DNA of 64,000 nt from CAVQZC01 sp963718315. Its GTDB lineage: Bacteria > Actinomycetota > Thermoleophilia > Gaiellales > JAICJC01. Below, in pieces: positions 42,693-51,002 of the stretch. The position numbers and the translations under genes are program-made. Position 1 is the first letter of the stretch. Each line of letters starts with the position of its first letter. The notes below the pieces were generated by a model. The model was not told where the DNA came from and made no database searches. It saw nothing but the letters and a program-made list of their open reading frames with translations. The stretch spans positions 310,001-374,000 of the forward strand of contig CAVQZC010000010.1 in NCBI GenBank assembly GCA_963718315.1. The letters run 5' to 3'.

Positions 42693-43844
42693 GTGTCCTG
42701 GAGGCGGTCAGGCACTCGGGGTCTGGTGGCAGCGGTCGGCGGGGCGGCCATCGTGTGTGCGGCTGCCTGGGCAGCGACGGCGGCGTGGCGGGTCGTGAAG
42801 ATGGAGAACGCGAGCCGCGTCGGCACGATCATGCTGTCCGTCGCCGACGTGCCTAAGAGCAACATCGCGTGGGCGGTCGGCTACCGGCTGTCGGGCAAGA
42901 CGGGCGCGCAGGAGGCGGTCGCCGAGCAGTGGAACGGCTCGGCGTGGAAGCTCGTCGACACGCCGGCGTTCGAGGGCCGAACGGTCCTCCGCACGGTGAT
43001 CGCACCGACGCCGCGGACGGCGTACATCGTCGGCTTCAACCCGCGCGGGCAGACCAAGCAGCTCCCGGTGGCCGAACGGTGGACGGGGACGAGATGGCAG
43101 TCGCTCAGCCCGCCGAGGAAGGGCGAGATCGAGTCGGCGCTGCTCGGCATCGTCCGGCTCCGCGACGGAGCGTTGTTGGCGGTTGGCCACTACCAGCAGG
43201 CCACGGACAAGCTCTACCGGCCGCTGGCAGAGACGTACCAGAACGGGAAATGGACGATGGCGACGCCACCCGCCCCGGCCGGGAGCCGGATCCTCGTCGC
43301 GATCTCCGCGGTGCCCGGAACGAACACCGCCTGGGCCGTCGGTCAGACCGCCGAAGGCACCGGGACGCTGGTCGACTACTGGAACGGGCGCCGCTGGAAG
43401 CATGTCCGTGCGCCCAATCCCGGCAAGACCGAGAACTTTCTCTCCAGCGTGGTGGCGGTCAGCGCGACCGACGTCTGGGCGGTCGGCGGCCAGTTCAGCC
43501 GCACGAGCAAACCGCACGTGAAGCCGCTGATCGAGCACTGGAACGGCACCGCCTGGCACGTCGCTCCCAGCCCGCTTTCCGGCCCAGGGCTATCGACGCT
43601 GCTGGCGATCACACAGGCCCAGGACGGCACGCTGTGGGCCGTCGGCGACCGCCAGTTCGGCCGCCGCTCGTACACCCTGACGGAGCACCGGACGGCGACG
43701 GGTTGGGTGGTCGTTCCCAGCCCGGACCCGGGCAGCGTCGACACGCTGTTCGGCGTGGCGGACGGCCGGGCCGGCCTGTGGGCGGTCGGGAGCGCGCAGC
43801 ACGGGCTGCGCACCATCGACCCGTTATCCGAGCGCTACCGCTAG
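42693..43844 (+). CDS. Secreted WAVG-repeat beta-propeller protein (intact paralogue of 36034-37198)
   Basis: A 383-residue exported protein with an N-terminal hydrophobic segment (10-32) and six or seven blades of about 55 residues, each with a WAVG-like strand (IAWAVGYR, TAYIVGFN, LLAVGHYQ, TAWAVGQT, DVWAVGGQ, TLWAVGDR, GLWAVGSA) and a WNG-x-W turn. The same repeat pattern occurs in the disrupted paralogue at 36 kb. GTG at 42693 lies seven bases after TAGTCT (leaderless). Its stop overlaps the convergent oxidoreductase remnant. Ligand unknown. Confidence 0.75.
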   Translation: MSWRRSGTRGLVAAVGGAAIVCAAAWAATAAWRVVKMENASRVGTIMLSVADVPKSNIAWAVGYRLSGKTGAQEAVAEQWNGSAWKLVDTPAFEGRTVLRTVIAPTPRTAYIVGFNPRGQTKQLPVAERWTGTRWQSLSPPRKGEIESALLGIVRLRDGALLAVGHYQQATDKLYRPLAETYQNGKWTMATPPAPAGSRILVAISAVPGTNTAWAVGQTAEGTGTLVDYWNGRRWKHVRAPNPGKTENFLSSVVAVSATDVWAVGGQFSRTSKPHVKPLIEHWNGTAWHVAPSPLSGPGLSTLLAITQAQDGTLWAVGDRQFGRRSYTLTEHRTATGWVVVPSPDPGSVDTLFGVADGRAGLWAVGSAQHGLRTIDPLSERYR

Positions 43845-44039
43845 TGCACGCCGAGATTTCGGACGGCCGCCGGTAGAGCCTCCCCGAAGGTCGGAAACTG
43901 CATCGGGGTGTCGGCGATCCCGTTCGACGACAACCACCCGCAGCCCTGACCCATGCAGACGCCGGACGACCGCCTCGCCGCCCGGCCCCGCGCCGAGAAT
44001 CGCTACGTCAAACGCAACCGGCTGCTCCAAGCGGCTCAT
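43841..44039 (-). pseudogene. Remnant of a pyridine-nucleotide disulfide oxidoreductase (N- and C-terminal ends only)
   Basis: From ATG 44039 the frame gives the FAD-binding N-terminus FDVAILGAGPGGEAVVRRL and VVVVERD. Shortly after, a different frame reads DTPMQFPTFGEALPAAV and stops at 43841-43843; this is the usual C-terminal end (PTFGEAL) of dihydrolipoamide-dehydrogenase/mercuric-reductase-like proteins. About 350-400 middle residues are missing, so this is an internal deletion with frame change. The start overlaps the lipoprotein stop as ATGA, so the intact gene was the last member of the NRAMP operon. Confidence 0.65.
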
Positions 44040-44479
44040 GCGAGCGCCCGGCTGAGTCGTGCCGTGCGCCGCCCGGCGGCCGACAGGCGAATCGCCGTAG
44101 CTGCGAGGCGGGCGGGTTGGTTCCAATCGCTGATCACGGATCCGATGGTTGGAATCAGCCGGGTCAGCACGCCCTGGAGTTGATGCTGGCGGAGGACCAG
44201 ACCTGCGGTTGGTGCGGTGATCTGGCGGAGGTCGGTCGCCACGGATGTGACGTCGGCGACGCTCTGGCGGGTCATGACGGTCGCGTAGTTCTGGGTGATC
44301 CTGCTGCGCCGCAGCTCGCCGACGACAATCTGCATGGTTGCGATCGTGCTCGTCGTCTTGTCGGTCTCGCGCTTCATCAGGTCGTGGTAGTCGGCAGTCG
44401 ACGGGTGTGCGGGGGGTTCCCCGGGTGCGGTGCAGCCGGCAATCAGCAGTGCGAACAGCGCCGCCAGAAACAGCCTCAT
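44036..44479 (-). CDS. Small lipoprotein in the NRAMP-like operon
   Basis: A 147-residue lipoprotein: signal and lipobox LLIAGC (Cys16), then a helical domain (DYHDLMKRETDKTTSTIATM, later GLVLRQHQLQGVLTRLIPTIGSVI) ending in an Arg/Ala-rich helix. Family not recognised; a helical four-bundle is likely. Start and stop both overlap neighbouring genes by 4 bp (ATGA), so it is tightly coupled to the PRC-barrel gene and the oxidoreductase remnant. Confidence 0.7.
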   Translation of the reverse strand: MRLFLAALFALLIAGCTAPGEPPAHPSTADYHDLMKRETDKTTSTIATMQIVVGELRRSRITQNYATVMTRQSVADVTSVATDLRQITAPTAGLVLRQHQLQGVLTRLIPTIGSVISDWNQPARLAATAIRLSAAGRRTARLSRALA

Positions 44480-45156
44480 GGTCTGTCCGCCTGGTCGGGC
44501 ATCGGTGGCGGCGTCGAGGGCGGGACGGCGGAGAGCAGGGGCAGGCTGGTCAGGGGTCGGGGACAGAGAATCGCGCGATCGGAGATCTCGACGTCCGGGC
44601 TCCAGGCCAGGTACCGGGTGTCGTGGCGGGTGCCTCCAAACCGCTCTCCGGTCGAGTCGAATCGTTTGAGGCCAAGCGTCCGCCGAAGCGGGTGGGCTGC
44701 AATCAGGAATCCCAGAACGCCGGCCTCGGGGGTCGGCAGGGTGGTCCGCACATCGACCACTCCCAGCCGTCCGCCGGACGGGTCGCGGACCGGTAGCCGG
44801 ATCAGATCGGTGTAGAGCACCTCGGTGCCGGCGCCCGGTTCATGTCCCGCGGGTCGCCCCGCCAGATCGCGAAGGCGTGGTTTGAGCACACACTGTGGCC
44901 GTTGCATCTGGTCGACGTCGTCCCATCCGATCTCCCGCCATCGGTCGGCATGGCTGAACCCGACGTGCGGGGCCAATCTCCCGATCCAGCCGCCCACCAT
45001 TCCGAGCTGGCGGAGCAGTGCACCGGTCCCGGTCACGATCGGACCGACCACCGCCGCGTCCCCATGGATGCGTATCCAGACGTCATCGACCCTGCCGACG
45101 TCGTGGCCGTCGAGGTCGACGATGCGGTGGTCGATCAGATCGCGACCGACGTCCAT
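44476..45156 (-). CDS. PRC-barrel-like protein
   Basis: A 226-residue cytoplasmic protein. The N-terminus (about 8-32: HRIVDLDGHDVGRVDDVWI) is a PRC-barrel signature, and a second related unit appears at about residue 115 (LYTDLIRLPVRDPSGGRLGVVDVR). The rest is Arg-rich and ends in a Pro-rich tail. PRC-barrel proteins bind RNA or membrane-linked partners. It starts directly after the NRAMP stop with no gap and its stop overlaps the lipoprotein start. Similar PRC proteins next to NRAMP transporters are probably accessory domains, though this is inference. Confidence 0.65.
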   Translation of the reverse strand: MDVGRDLIDHRIVDLDGHDVGRVDDVWIRIHGDAAVVGPIVTGTGALLRQLGMVGGWIGRLAPHVGFSHADRWREIGWDDVDQMQRPQCVLKPRLRDLAGRPAGHEPGAGTEVLYTDLIRLPVRDPSGGRLGVVDVRTTLPTPEAGVLGFLIAAHPLRRTLGLKRFDSTGERFGGTRHDTRYLAWSPDVEISDRAILCPRPLTSLPLLSAVPPSTPPPMPDQADRP

Positions 45157-46389
45157 CTAGCCGCCACCTCCCGTGATCACGACCAGCGGGAGCGCGGCGA
45201 TCGCGCCAATCATCAGCACGATCAAGAAGAACACGCCCACGACGTTTCCGAAGACGCCGTTTCTGTGGTCGCCCATGTAGGTCTCGTCGTTGGCCACCAT
45301 CAGCATCGGCAGGAACGTGAACGGCAGGGCCATCACCGCGAAGATCATGCTGACGACGGTGATCTTGATCGGGTCAAGACCGGTGTACAGGATGATCACC
45401 GCAGCGACGATCGCCAGTGTGTAGGCAGCGGTGAACTTCGGCACTGACTTGATCGGCCGCGACGCTCCCCATGACCACCCAAAGAACTGGGAGAGCGCCT
45501 GCCCGGCGGACTGGGATACCTCCACAGAGGCGCCCAGGACGCACCCGAACGCGCCCAGCAGGAACAGCGCCAACCCGATCTTGGCGAACGCCGCAATGGC
45601 GATCAGGCCGGGCTGGCTCAGATGCGACGGCGAGATCGCAAGCGGGTAGAAGTACACGGCAGAGCCGATCATCAACCCGAAGGCCAGCACCGAGCCCAGC
45701 GACCAGCCCAGGATCACCGTGTACCGGTTCACCACCAGGTCCTTCATGGTCCAGCCCTCCTCCCGCCCCCCGGAGGAGTAGAAGTACCACTCGTACGGGC
45801 TCATCACGGAGCCGACGATGCTCAGCGCTGCCGCCCAGTACAGCACGTGGTCGTCGGTCGGCAGAGACGGCACGACCAACCCGTGAGCGGCGCCGCCCCA
45901 ATCGACGTTGAATCCGCCGAACAGCAACGCGGCCGGAATCACCAGCAGCGCCAGGCCGAGGAACGACGGCACATCCTCGAGCAGCGTCCAGTTTCCGAAC
46001 CACTGGAACGCCAGCACCCCCAGGGCGATCGGCACCAGCAGCCAGAGATAGGAGACGTCAATGACGAGCTGCAGGACGAACGCGATGCCGGCGATCTCGG
46101 CCGAGAGGGTCAGCACGTTGAGAACGATCATCGCCAGCAGCGGCACCACACCGAGCTTGAAGCCGAGCCGCTCCCGCAGCACTTCGAAGACGGCTCGCTG
46201 AGAAGCCAGCTCGATTCGGCCGGCCATCTCGGCATACACCATCGCTCCCACGACGCTCAGAGCCAAGACCCAGAGAAGCGCGAAACGGTAGGTGGCTCCC
46301 GCAGCGGGAAGCGTGACCAACTCGCCAATGTCCACGAATCCGCCGATCGCGGTGACGACTCCCAAGGCAATCGCCGCGAGCTTCTGCAC
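45157..46389 (-). CDS. NRAMP-family metal transporter homologue with altered metal site
   Basis: A 410-residue, 11-helix transporter of the NRAMP fold. The first helix reads GGFVDIGELV where canonical family members have DPGN, and the sixth has VMSPYEWYFYSS in place of MPHNLYLHS. The metal-binding Asp is kept, the Asn is replaced by Glu, and MPH is changed. Canonical NRAMP proteins import Mn2+ or Fe2+ with protons; these changes suggest a different ion (the magnesium-transporting NRMT branch is one precedent) or lost transport. GTG at 46389. It heads an operon with PRC-barrel, lipoprotein and an oxidoreductase remnant. Confidence 0.8.
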   Translation of the reverse strand: MQKLAAIALGVVTAIGGFVDIGELVTLPAAGATYRFALLWVLALSVVGAMVYAEMAGRIELASQRAVFEVLRERLGFKLGVVPLLAMIVLNVLTLSAEIAGIAFVLQLVIDVSYLWLLVPIALGVLAFQWFGNWTLLEDVPSFLGLALLVIPAALLFGGFNVDWGGAAHGLVVPSLPTDDHVLYWAAALSIVGSVMSPYEWYFYSSGGREEGWTMKDLVVNRYTVILGWSLGSVLAFGLMIGSAVYFYPLAISPSHLSQPGLIAIAAFAKIGLALFLLGAFGCVLGASVEVSQSAGQALSQFFGWSWGASRPIKSVPKFTAAYTLAIVAAVIILYTGLDPIKITVVSMIFAVMALPFTFLPMLMVANDETYMGDHRNGVFGNVVGVFFLIVLMIGAIAALPLVVITGGGG

Positions 46390-46459
46390 GCTGGGTTGCT
46401 ACCCCGGACCCTCCGCAGCGAAACGGTTGAGATCAGGCAGCTACGGGTACGACGAAACC

Positions 46460-46582
46460 ATGATCGACCTCATCCCCGGCCATGGCTGGCTGGACCTGCT
46501 TGGCGTTGCCGTCACCGTTCTGGTCGCGTTCGCCGTCTTCTTCATCGGGTTGGCGGCTACCAACGCTCGAGTCGGTGATTGA
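46460..46582 (+). CDS. Small single-helix membrane protein (40 aa)
   Basis: MIDLIPGHGWLDLLGVAV then a hydrophobic helix ending in a polar tail (ATNARVGD). It sits between the divergent NRAMP operon and the convergent phospholipase gene, at a spacing that fits. No good ribosome-binding site or -10 box, so coding is only probable. Confidence 0.45.
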   Translation: MIDLIPGHGWLDLLGVAVTVLVAFAVFFIGLAATNARVGD

Positions 46583-46595
46583 CCGCGGCGTCGCT

Positions 46596-48086
46596 CTACC
46601 GGACGTGATGCTTGTAGCCCGGAGGCTCGATCAGGTCGCTCTTGCGGTACAGCGGCAGGATGACCGGACGCCGGGGCTTCTGGTTGAAGTTGAACTCCGA
46701 GACAAGATTGCCGAGGATCGACTCCGACTCTCGAACGTCAGGTCGCGAATCGGGCCTTCCATCGGTTCGCGGATCGAGCCTGACCGAATGCAGGAAGTCG
46801 TCCTCGATGAACTTGAGGTAGGCGTCGAACGACAGCGCTTGGTGATCGACCATGCCGCGCCGCGCGTACGGGCTGATCAGAATGCCGGGCACGCGGAGGC
46901 CGTAGCCGGCTCTGTCGACCGTGGGAGGCGGCACATGGTCGTAGAAGCCGCCCCAGTCATCCCAGCTGATGAAGATGGCGGTCGATGACCAGTCCTTGCT
47001 GCGCATGACAGCGTCAACGATCTTGGTCGTCCACGCCTGCCCGTCCGAAATCAGGGCCGGCGGATGCTCGGACGTTACCGAGTTCGGGATCACCCACGAG
47101 ATCGCGGGCAGCGTTCCGCTCCTGGCTGCTCTGAAGAACGATCCGGACGGCTGAATGTTTCCTCGCTGATGGTCCCGCCAGACGTCGGTGAAGTCCGGCA
47201 GCGGGTTCCAGATGCCGGGCGTCCCTGCTGATTGGCTCGGCGGAGGGTTGCAGGTGATGTCGTCGGGGTCTGCGCAGTCCGGCTGGCGGCCGGCTTGAAC
47301 GTAGTAGCGCCAGCTGACGTGGTACTTGTGGAGCAGGTAGGTGATGTCGGTGTAGGCGAAGGTCGGCTTGGGGCCGAGCGCGGCCATGATGCGCTGATTC
47401 ATCCCGTCGGGGTGCTTCACGTTCGTCACGCAGCTCATCGGGTTGGACGCACCCCTGCACTGTGCCGACCAGGCAGCGACCTCGTACAGGTGCGACGGCA
47501 AGCTCCAGCTGTTGACCGGCTCGAACATGTGGTCCTGGAGGACGAAGTCTTTGGCGTATGTCCAGTAGTTGGGGATGTCGGCGCCCGTGTGGTAGCCCAT
47601 CACGTCCGGGTGCACCGACTTGGGATTGCAGTTCAGACCCTGGGGGTTGGTCAGGCACTGCTTGGCCATTCCCGCACGATCGGATCGCATGAACCCGTTC
47701 ATCATGCCGTGGTTGATGTCCATGACACCACCGTCCGCGCTGTTGTGAGGCCCGCCCATGTTGACGTCGTGGCGGTCGCGGTATGGGTAGACGCAGGTTT
47801 GAGTGATCGGATCCGGGTTGCAGACGAGGAAGTGGCCGTTCGCCCTCGGAATCCCATCCGCGCCTGGGTACGTCCCGAAGTAGGAGTCGAAGGAGCGGTT
47901 CTCCTGCATGATGAAGATCACGTGCTTGATCTTGTGAATGCCGGCCAGCGAGCGCTTCGGGGCTGCCGGCCAGTGGTAGTGCGGCCTCCACGGCAGGACG
48001 TTCGCACCAAACACCGTTCCGGCAACGCTCATTCCCAGGAGCGCCAGGGCGATCAGGGCGGGTATCAGCGTTCGACGGTGCACCAC
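46596..48086 (-). CDS. Phosphoesterase family protein (phospholipase C/acid phosphatase type)
   Basis: A 496-residue exported enzyme of the bacterial phospholipase C/AcpA family. After a signal peptide (5-28), the catalytic block reads IMQENRSFDSYFGTYPGADG (Asn and nearby residues bind metal) and later FISWDDWGGFYDHVPPP and ISPYARRG, with a C-terminal metal ligand region KFIEDDFLHS. It hydrolyses phosphatidylcholine-like or other phosphate esters outside the cell. GTG at 48086 has no clear ribosome-binding site. A hairpin lies 90 bp upstream. Neighbours suggest envelope phosphate scavenging. Confidence 0.85.
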   Translation of the reverse strand: MVHRRTLIPALIALALLGMSVAGTVFGANVLPWRPHYHWPAAPKRSLAGIHKIKHVIFIMQENRSFDSYFGTYPGADGIPRANGHFLVCNPDPITQTCVYPYRDRHDVNMGGPHNSADGGVMDINHGMMNGFMRSDRAGMAKQCLTNPQGLNCNPKSVHPDVMGYHTGADIPNYWTYAKDFVLQDHMFEPVNSWSLPSHLYEVAAWSAQCRGASNPMSCVTNVKHPDGMNQRIMAALGPKPTFAYTDITYLLHKYHVSWRYYVQAGRQPDCADPDDITCNPPPSQSAGTPGIWNPLPDFTDVWRDHQRGNIQPSGSFFRAARSGTLPAISWVIPNSVTSEHPPALISDGQAWTTKIVDAVMRSKDWSSTAIFISWDDWGGFYDHVPPPTVDRAGYGLRVPGILISPYARRGMVDHQALSFDAYLKFIEDDFLHSVRLDPRTDGRPDSRPDVRESESILGNLVSEFNFNQKPRRPVILPLYRKSDLIEPPGYKHHVR

Positions 48087-48178
48087 CGCGTAATCGGCCG
48101 GCTCCGGTCAGCTTGTGAATCCGCACGCCGCCAGTGACGTCTCACTGCGGGCGCGCGCCGGCATGGCGACCGGCTCGT

Positions 48179-48213
48179 TGTCGGACGGCCGCCTCGGGGA
48201 CGACCGTCCGACA
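48179..48213 (-). terminator. Hairpin between two minus-strand genes
   Basis: A 10-bp perfect stem (TGTCGGACGG / CCGTCCGACA) with a 15-base loop, located 17 bp after the stop codon of the truncated Ig-like gene. No U run, so moderate support. Confidence 0.5.
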
Positions 48214-48229
48214 GTGGGGTCGCTCTGGG

Positions 48230-48916
48230 TTATCCGGCGGTCATTGAGACCGCGTCCAGTGTCATGCCCCAGGCGGTGGCGCCGTCGGTGTCGGCAAAGC
48301 TGAGGGTGACCACGTCGCCTGCGGTGCCGGCGAAGGTCAGCTTGCCGCTCTTCCAGCCCATGCTGGCGTCGCTGTGCCCGGTCGTGTCGAACGTCTTGGA
48401 CAACGTGACCGGAGCTCCCCAGGTGGGCGCGTTAGCCGTGAGAGTCATGTGCTTTCGGATCGGGTTGCCCTCCGGGTTGCCGGCGTACTTGAAGTGGACG
48501 GTGTAGGTGCCGGTCCACTGCAGGGTGATCGTCTGGGCGACCGCGCCCGAGGTGAGACCCGCCAAATCAAGCGATTGGGATCCGGCGGCGTTCTGCCAGT
48601 AGAGCGTGGTCAGGTCAACGCTTCCGCTGGTTACGCTCCACGGGCCGATCTTCTGACCTGCGTTGTAGTCGACGCCTCCTCCGGCGGGCTTCTTGGGACT
48701 CTCGAATCCGCCGTCCTTGACCAGGTTCTTCGTCTTGACGTCGAACGTCTGGGTGACCGGCGTGGCCGTGGTGTAGTTCCCATTCCCAGCCTGACTCGCC
48801 GTCAGCGAGCACACGCCCGCCCCGACCAGACTCACCGTGTTGCTGGAAACGGTACAGACGCCAGTCGTTGTCGACGCCACCGATACTGCCAGTCCCGACG
48901 TAGACGTGGGACTCAC
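48230..48916 (-). pseudogene. Truncated surface protein with Ig-like and DUF642/PEP-CTERM-type beta domains
   Basis: 228 residues. The first 60 are the end of a bacterial Ig-like repeat (TSGLAVSVAS, GAGVCSLTASQAGNGNYTTA), and residues 65-228 form a DUF642-like domain (NLVKDGGFESPKKPAGG, WSVTSGSVDLTTLYW, SLDLAGLTSGAVAQTI, FADTDGATAWGMTLDAVSM). A signal peptide and earlier repeats that such proteins carry are absent: the frame is blocked by an in-frame TGA just upstream of GTG 48916. The N-terminal part has been lost at a junction with the next remnant on the plus strand. Confidence 0.65.
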
Positions 48917-49101
48917 CGGGAACGGCGCTGTTCATCGTCGATTCGGAGGGCACGATCTCCTGGAGCTACGTGTCCCCGATCGGGGTCAATCCTGGCGCGG
49001 ACGGAATTCTCACCGCGCTGGAGGCGATGGCTCCCGTGGGGGCGCCCCCCTATCGCCGTCTGACCGACCGTCGAGACAGACGCTCGCCGGCCAGTGGGTA
49101 G
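48904..49101 (+). pseudogene. C-terminal remnant of a thioredoxin/peroxiredoxin-like protein
   Basis: An open stretch without a start codon that reads GTALFIVDSEGTISWSYVSP then VNPGADGILTALEAM, the typical last beta-strand and helix of AhpC/TSA or DsbA-like oxidoreductases, ending at TAG 49099. A stop lies immediately upstream in frame (48901). Only about 40 residues of the family remain. The breakpoint coincides with the truncated end of the opposite-strand surface protein. Confidence 0.55.
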
Positions 49102-49165
49102 GGCCTTTCTCGCGCCCGGATGAAGGATTCGATCTCGGGGGCGCTAACCGTCGTAGAGTGTCCCT

Positions 49166-49315
49166 ATGACCTGGTTTCGCCGCCGACAGCGCCCCAAGTA
49201 CTCCCTCGGCTTCGGCGAGCGCCTGGACGCGCTCGGCCCAGTCATCATCGGGGCGATCATCTTCATTATCATCGCGCTGATCATCTGGAACGGCGAGTTC
49301 GGACACGTCCAATGA
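49166..49315 (+). CDS. Small single-helix membrane protein (49 aa)
   Basis: MTWFRRRQRPKYSLGF then a hydrophobic helix (GPVIIGAIIFIIIALIIW) and a short tail. ATG at 49166 lies six bases after TAGAGT (leaderless). Its stop overlaps the next gene start (ATGA), so it heads a two-gene operon with a lipoprotein. Family unknown. Confidence 0.65.
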   Translation: MTWFRRRQRPKYSLGFGERLDALGPVIIGAIIFIIIALIIWNGEFGHVQ

Positions 49316-49764
49316 CGGCCAGTAGGCGACTCGTATCAGATGTCCTGGTCATGACCGCGATCGGCATCACTGCCGCCGGTTGCGGATCGACGTCAAAGCG
49401 CGGGTCCAGCCTCGACTTCGCCGCTCAGCCTCGGATCTCCGTCGCTGCCGTTGAGGACGCACTGGCAGAGACAAAGCTCCCCCAGATTGCCGTGCGAAAC
49501 GGCGCCTGGGATCAGCCTGGGACGGTTCCCGAATCGTGGCGAACCGTCGAGAAGGCCCAGGTCAGCGGCTTTTGTGAGAACACCAAGCTCTTCATGGTCT
49601 ACGTCTACTCGACTCCGCAAGCTGCCAAGCAGGGCCTTGCCCGAGTCCCGTCCGCGCAGGAAACCGGGCGCTGGCATCACGCGTTCGTCCACGAGAACCT
49701 GCTCGTCTTCGACACCTGCCGGCCCGGGAACCGGACGGCCGAACACGCCATCAAGCAGCTCTAG
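49312..49764 (+). CDS. Lipoprotein of unknown function
   Basis: A 150-residue lipoprotein with lipobox ITAAGC (Cys at about residue 22). The mature domain includes ISVAAVEDALAETKLPQ, SGFCENTKLFMVYVYSTPQAA and HENLLVFDTCRPG; two Cys may pair. ATG at 49312 overlaps the preceding stop by 4 bp. The longer frame starting at 49120 has no support. No family recognised. Confidence 0.65.
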   Translation: MTASRRLVSDVLVMTAIGITAAGCGSTSKRGSSLDFAAQPRISVAAVEDALAETKLPQIAVRNGAWDQPGTVPESWRTVEKAQVSGFCENTKLFMVYVYSTPQAAKQGLARVPSAQETGRWHHAFVHENLLVFDTCRPGNRTAEHAIKQL

Positions 49765-49928
49765 TTCGTCTGGATCCAGCTTGGGCTGGTTCTGTGGTCG
49801 GGAAGGGTCGAATGTTCCGCTCCTCCACCCGACGAAGCACTCAGCCGAACCGCCCCACCCCGAGTCCTAGTAGGTTTCGAGCACCGATCATCGATCAGGA
49901 AAGGCCGCCGAATGAGACGACCCAATTG

Positions 49929-50264
49929 GTGAGGCGCATTGCCGCTGCTGTCGTGTGCTTTGTGGCTCTAGTCGCAGTCTGGGGAGTTGTCGCCGTGAAA
50001 GGGCTCGACTGGCTCTGGCCCTACCCGCGGATCTTGCCTGAGAACATCTCCTGGCACCACCAGACGTTCGACCGACAGGCAGGCTGCCACACCCTGGCCT
50101 GGTATGACCGAGGCGGCGGGGTGTCGGGCGCCAAGACCGCAGTCCGTGTCGGGTCGGTGTCAAGCGCACTGCTGTTCCGTTCCGCTCCTGTCTACGCGCC
50201 CGTCCTGTCCCTCCCGGCGGGATTGTCGGCTACGTGTTGGTCGGGACTGGCACGTGTGATGTGA
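49929..50264 (+). CDS. Membrane-anchored small protein
   Basis: A 111-residue protein with one N-terminal membrane helix (RRIAAAVVCFVALVAVWGVVAV) and a short external domain containing HHQTFDRQAGCHTLAWYD. Which start is used is uncertain: GTG 49929 gives a normal anchor, whereas the open frame continues upstream to 49794 with low-complexity text. It is the last gene before the 738-bp gene-free region. Confidence 0.45.
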   Translation: MRRIAAAVVCFVALVAVWGVVAVKGLDWLWPYPRILPENISWHHQTFDRQAGCHTLAWYDRGGGVSGAKTAVRVGSVSSALLFRSAPVYAPVLSLPAGLSATCWSGLARVM

Positions 50265-50559
50265 TGTACATGAGCGAAGAAATAGGTTAGAGGGTCCAGT
50301 CATCCCATAACGAGTCGATCGGATCCGTCCGGCGAGCGCCGCGGGCGACTGGTCGGAACTCAACCCGTCGGTGACCGAGGCTCGGCGACGCGCGGCAGAT
50401 ATCACGGCCGCGCCTCCCCACACCGCCGCCCTCAGCGGACGTCAGGCGCTCGCTGCCGGCGAACGAACGAGCGAGTGCACGCGAACTCCGCCAAAGTGCA
50501 CCTTGAGTGCACGTGATATCCGCGAACTGCACCCGTCGCGTGAGGTCCTACAGTGAATG

Positions 50560-50586
50560 GGAAAGCCCTGCAAAGCAGGGCTTTCC
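50560..50586. terminator. Perfect 12-bp hairpin terminator
   Basis: GGAAAGCCCTGC / GCAGGGCTTTCC with an AAA loop, followed by TTTA on the plus strand; the minus strand is also followed by a T-containing stretch (CATTCACT). It lies 296 bp after the last gene, so what it terminates is unclear. Confidence 0.7.
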
Positions 50587-50641
50587 TTTAGCCGATCTAT
50601 GAGCGGGATTCTTGGCACGCGAGTTGGGCACCCAGGCCGCA

Positions 50642-50661
50642 TTTCGCATGGCTATGCGAAA
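50642..50661. repeat. Short inverted repeat with a copy of an 11-bp sequence also near 63.78 kb
   Basis: TTTCGCAT-GGCT-ATGCGAAA. The 11 bases TATGCGAAAAC (50653-50663) recur on the opposite strand at 63771-63781, on the other side of the cassette. Confidence 0.4.
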
Positions 50662-51002
50662 ACCGGGACTCCGCCAGCGTCGCCGAATGCCGCCAAATGG
50701 CGTGCTCGTGATGCCCCGGTGTCGAGCATACGACCGATGTGCCAGCCCTACAGCTGCTTCAACCGCTGACCGCCTGAGTGCGATGGAACTCCGAGCACCT
50801 GTCGGCATCTGGCCGGAACCACCGGGAGGGCGCCTGGCTGCGGCGTTCCAGGCCGTGGCGAGTACCTCGATGAGTCGCCGTCTGGGGTCGATTTCGAGCG
50901 TTTGGACGCGGAGTGGACGCGGCCTCGAGGGCGACGCCGCACTGCGAGCGGCCGGCAGCTGTTTCGGGATGCGTCTCACGGTGCGAAGGCTACGCTGGCG
51001 GC

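Larger units (their letters stand above)
50265..51002. other. Gene-free 738-bp interval upstream of photolyase
   Basis: No convincing gene is seen on either strand; open frames here are low-complexity Arg/Ser/Pro text. Three elements are visible: paired GTGCAC copies near 50490-50515, a strong hairpin at 50560-50586, and an 8-bp inverted repeat at 50642-50661 that includes TATGCGAAAAC (50653-50663). The last 12 bases hold the TACGCT box of the photolyase gene. It may mark the left boundary of the light-responsive cassette. Confidence 0.5.

Noticed and set aside
50548..51002. Minus-strand ORF in the gene-free interval
   Set aside because: Ser/Arg/Pro-rich composition without homology, and it overlaps a terminator and the photolyase promoter.
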